Below are positions 5,453 to 5,454 of a stretch of 5,454 bases of DNA, piece by piece. The DNA is from Candidatus Bathyarchaeota archaeon (lineage in GTDB: Archaea; Thermoproteota; Bathyarchaeia; Bathyarchaeales; DTEX01). The notes beneath the pieces are model-generated. The model did not search any database. It was given only the letters and a program-made list of their open reading frames with translations, and had not been told where the DNA came from. Each line of letters starts with the position of its first letter. The stretch's first letter is position 1. Made by a program: the position numbers and the translations under genes. The stretch spans positions 1 to 5,454 of the forward strand of contig JAGGZB010000170.1 of the NCBI GenBank assembly GCA_021162225.1, read 5' to 3'.

Positions 5453-5454
5453 AG

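Overview
The window looks like chromosomal DNA of a thermophilic archaeon. The evidence is heavy AGG/AGA and ATA codon use, GTG starts, genes packed with 2-8 nt spacing, charged K/E/R-rich proteins, a TATA-like box (TTATAAA), and a tRNA-Cys gene with its CCA tail encoded. A Korarchaeum-like or other hyperthermophilic lineage is possible, but nothing here fixes the taxon.

Positions 1-3974 hold a type I restriction-modification operon on the + strand, in the order hsdR (cut by the left window edge), hsdM, hsdS. hsdR and hsdM overlap by 8 nt, and hsdM and hsdS are 2 nt apart, so they are probably co-transcribed and translationally coupled. HsdR is of the EcoEI type: the end of its SF2 translocase (motifs V and VI) and the EcoEI-type C-terminal domain are visible. 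Between them lies an unexpected Ig-like, carboxypeptidase-regulatory-type beta domain. HsdM is a full-length adenine-N6 methylase. HsdS is a full-length two-TRD specificity subunit. Base composition drops sharply near position 2400, inside hsdM, and stays AT-rich through hsdS and beyond. This suggests that the specificity end of the operon has a separate, exchanged history.

Positions 3978-4768 appear to hold a broken downstream gene. A Shine-Dalgarno sequence inside the end of hsdS points to a GTG start at 3978. That frame meets TAA after 13 codons, reopens at once, and then needs a frameshift near 4170 to continue into a 3' reading frame ending at 4768. I do not recognise the family. The first part resembles a winged-helix segment and the end is a low-complexity charged tail.

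Positions 4769-5377 contain no convincing protein gene but are rich in repeats. From 4850 to 5107 there is a cluster of short inverted and direct repeats (GTTGGCCC, GTTGAAAA/TTTTCAAC, GTCAATCC/GGGATTGA), including a CRISPR-repeat-like pair of 29-mers and ends that are imperfect inverted copies of each other. From 5123 to 5168 there are two 23-bp hairpins in direct tandem. A possible promoter lies at 5195-5201 with no protein gene behind it. A complete tRNA-Cys(GCA) gene lies on the - strand at 5378-5452, with its 3' end facing the restriction-modification locus. This is the usual orientation for tRNA-anchored islands, though I found no att duplication in the window.
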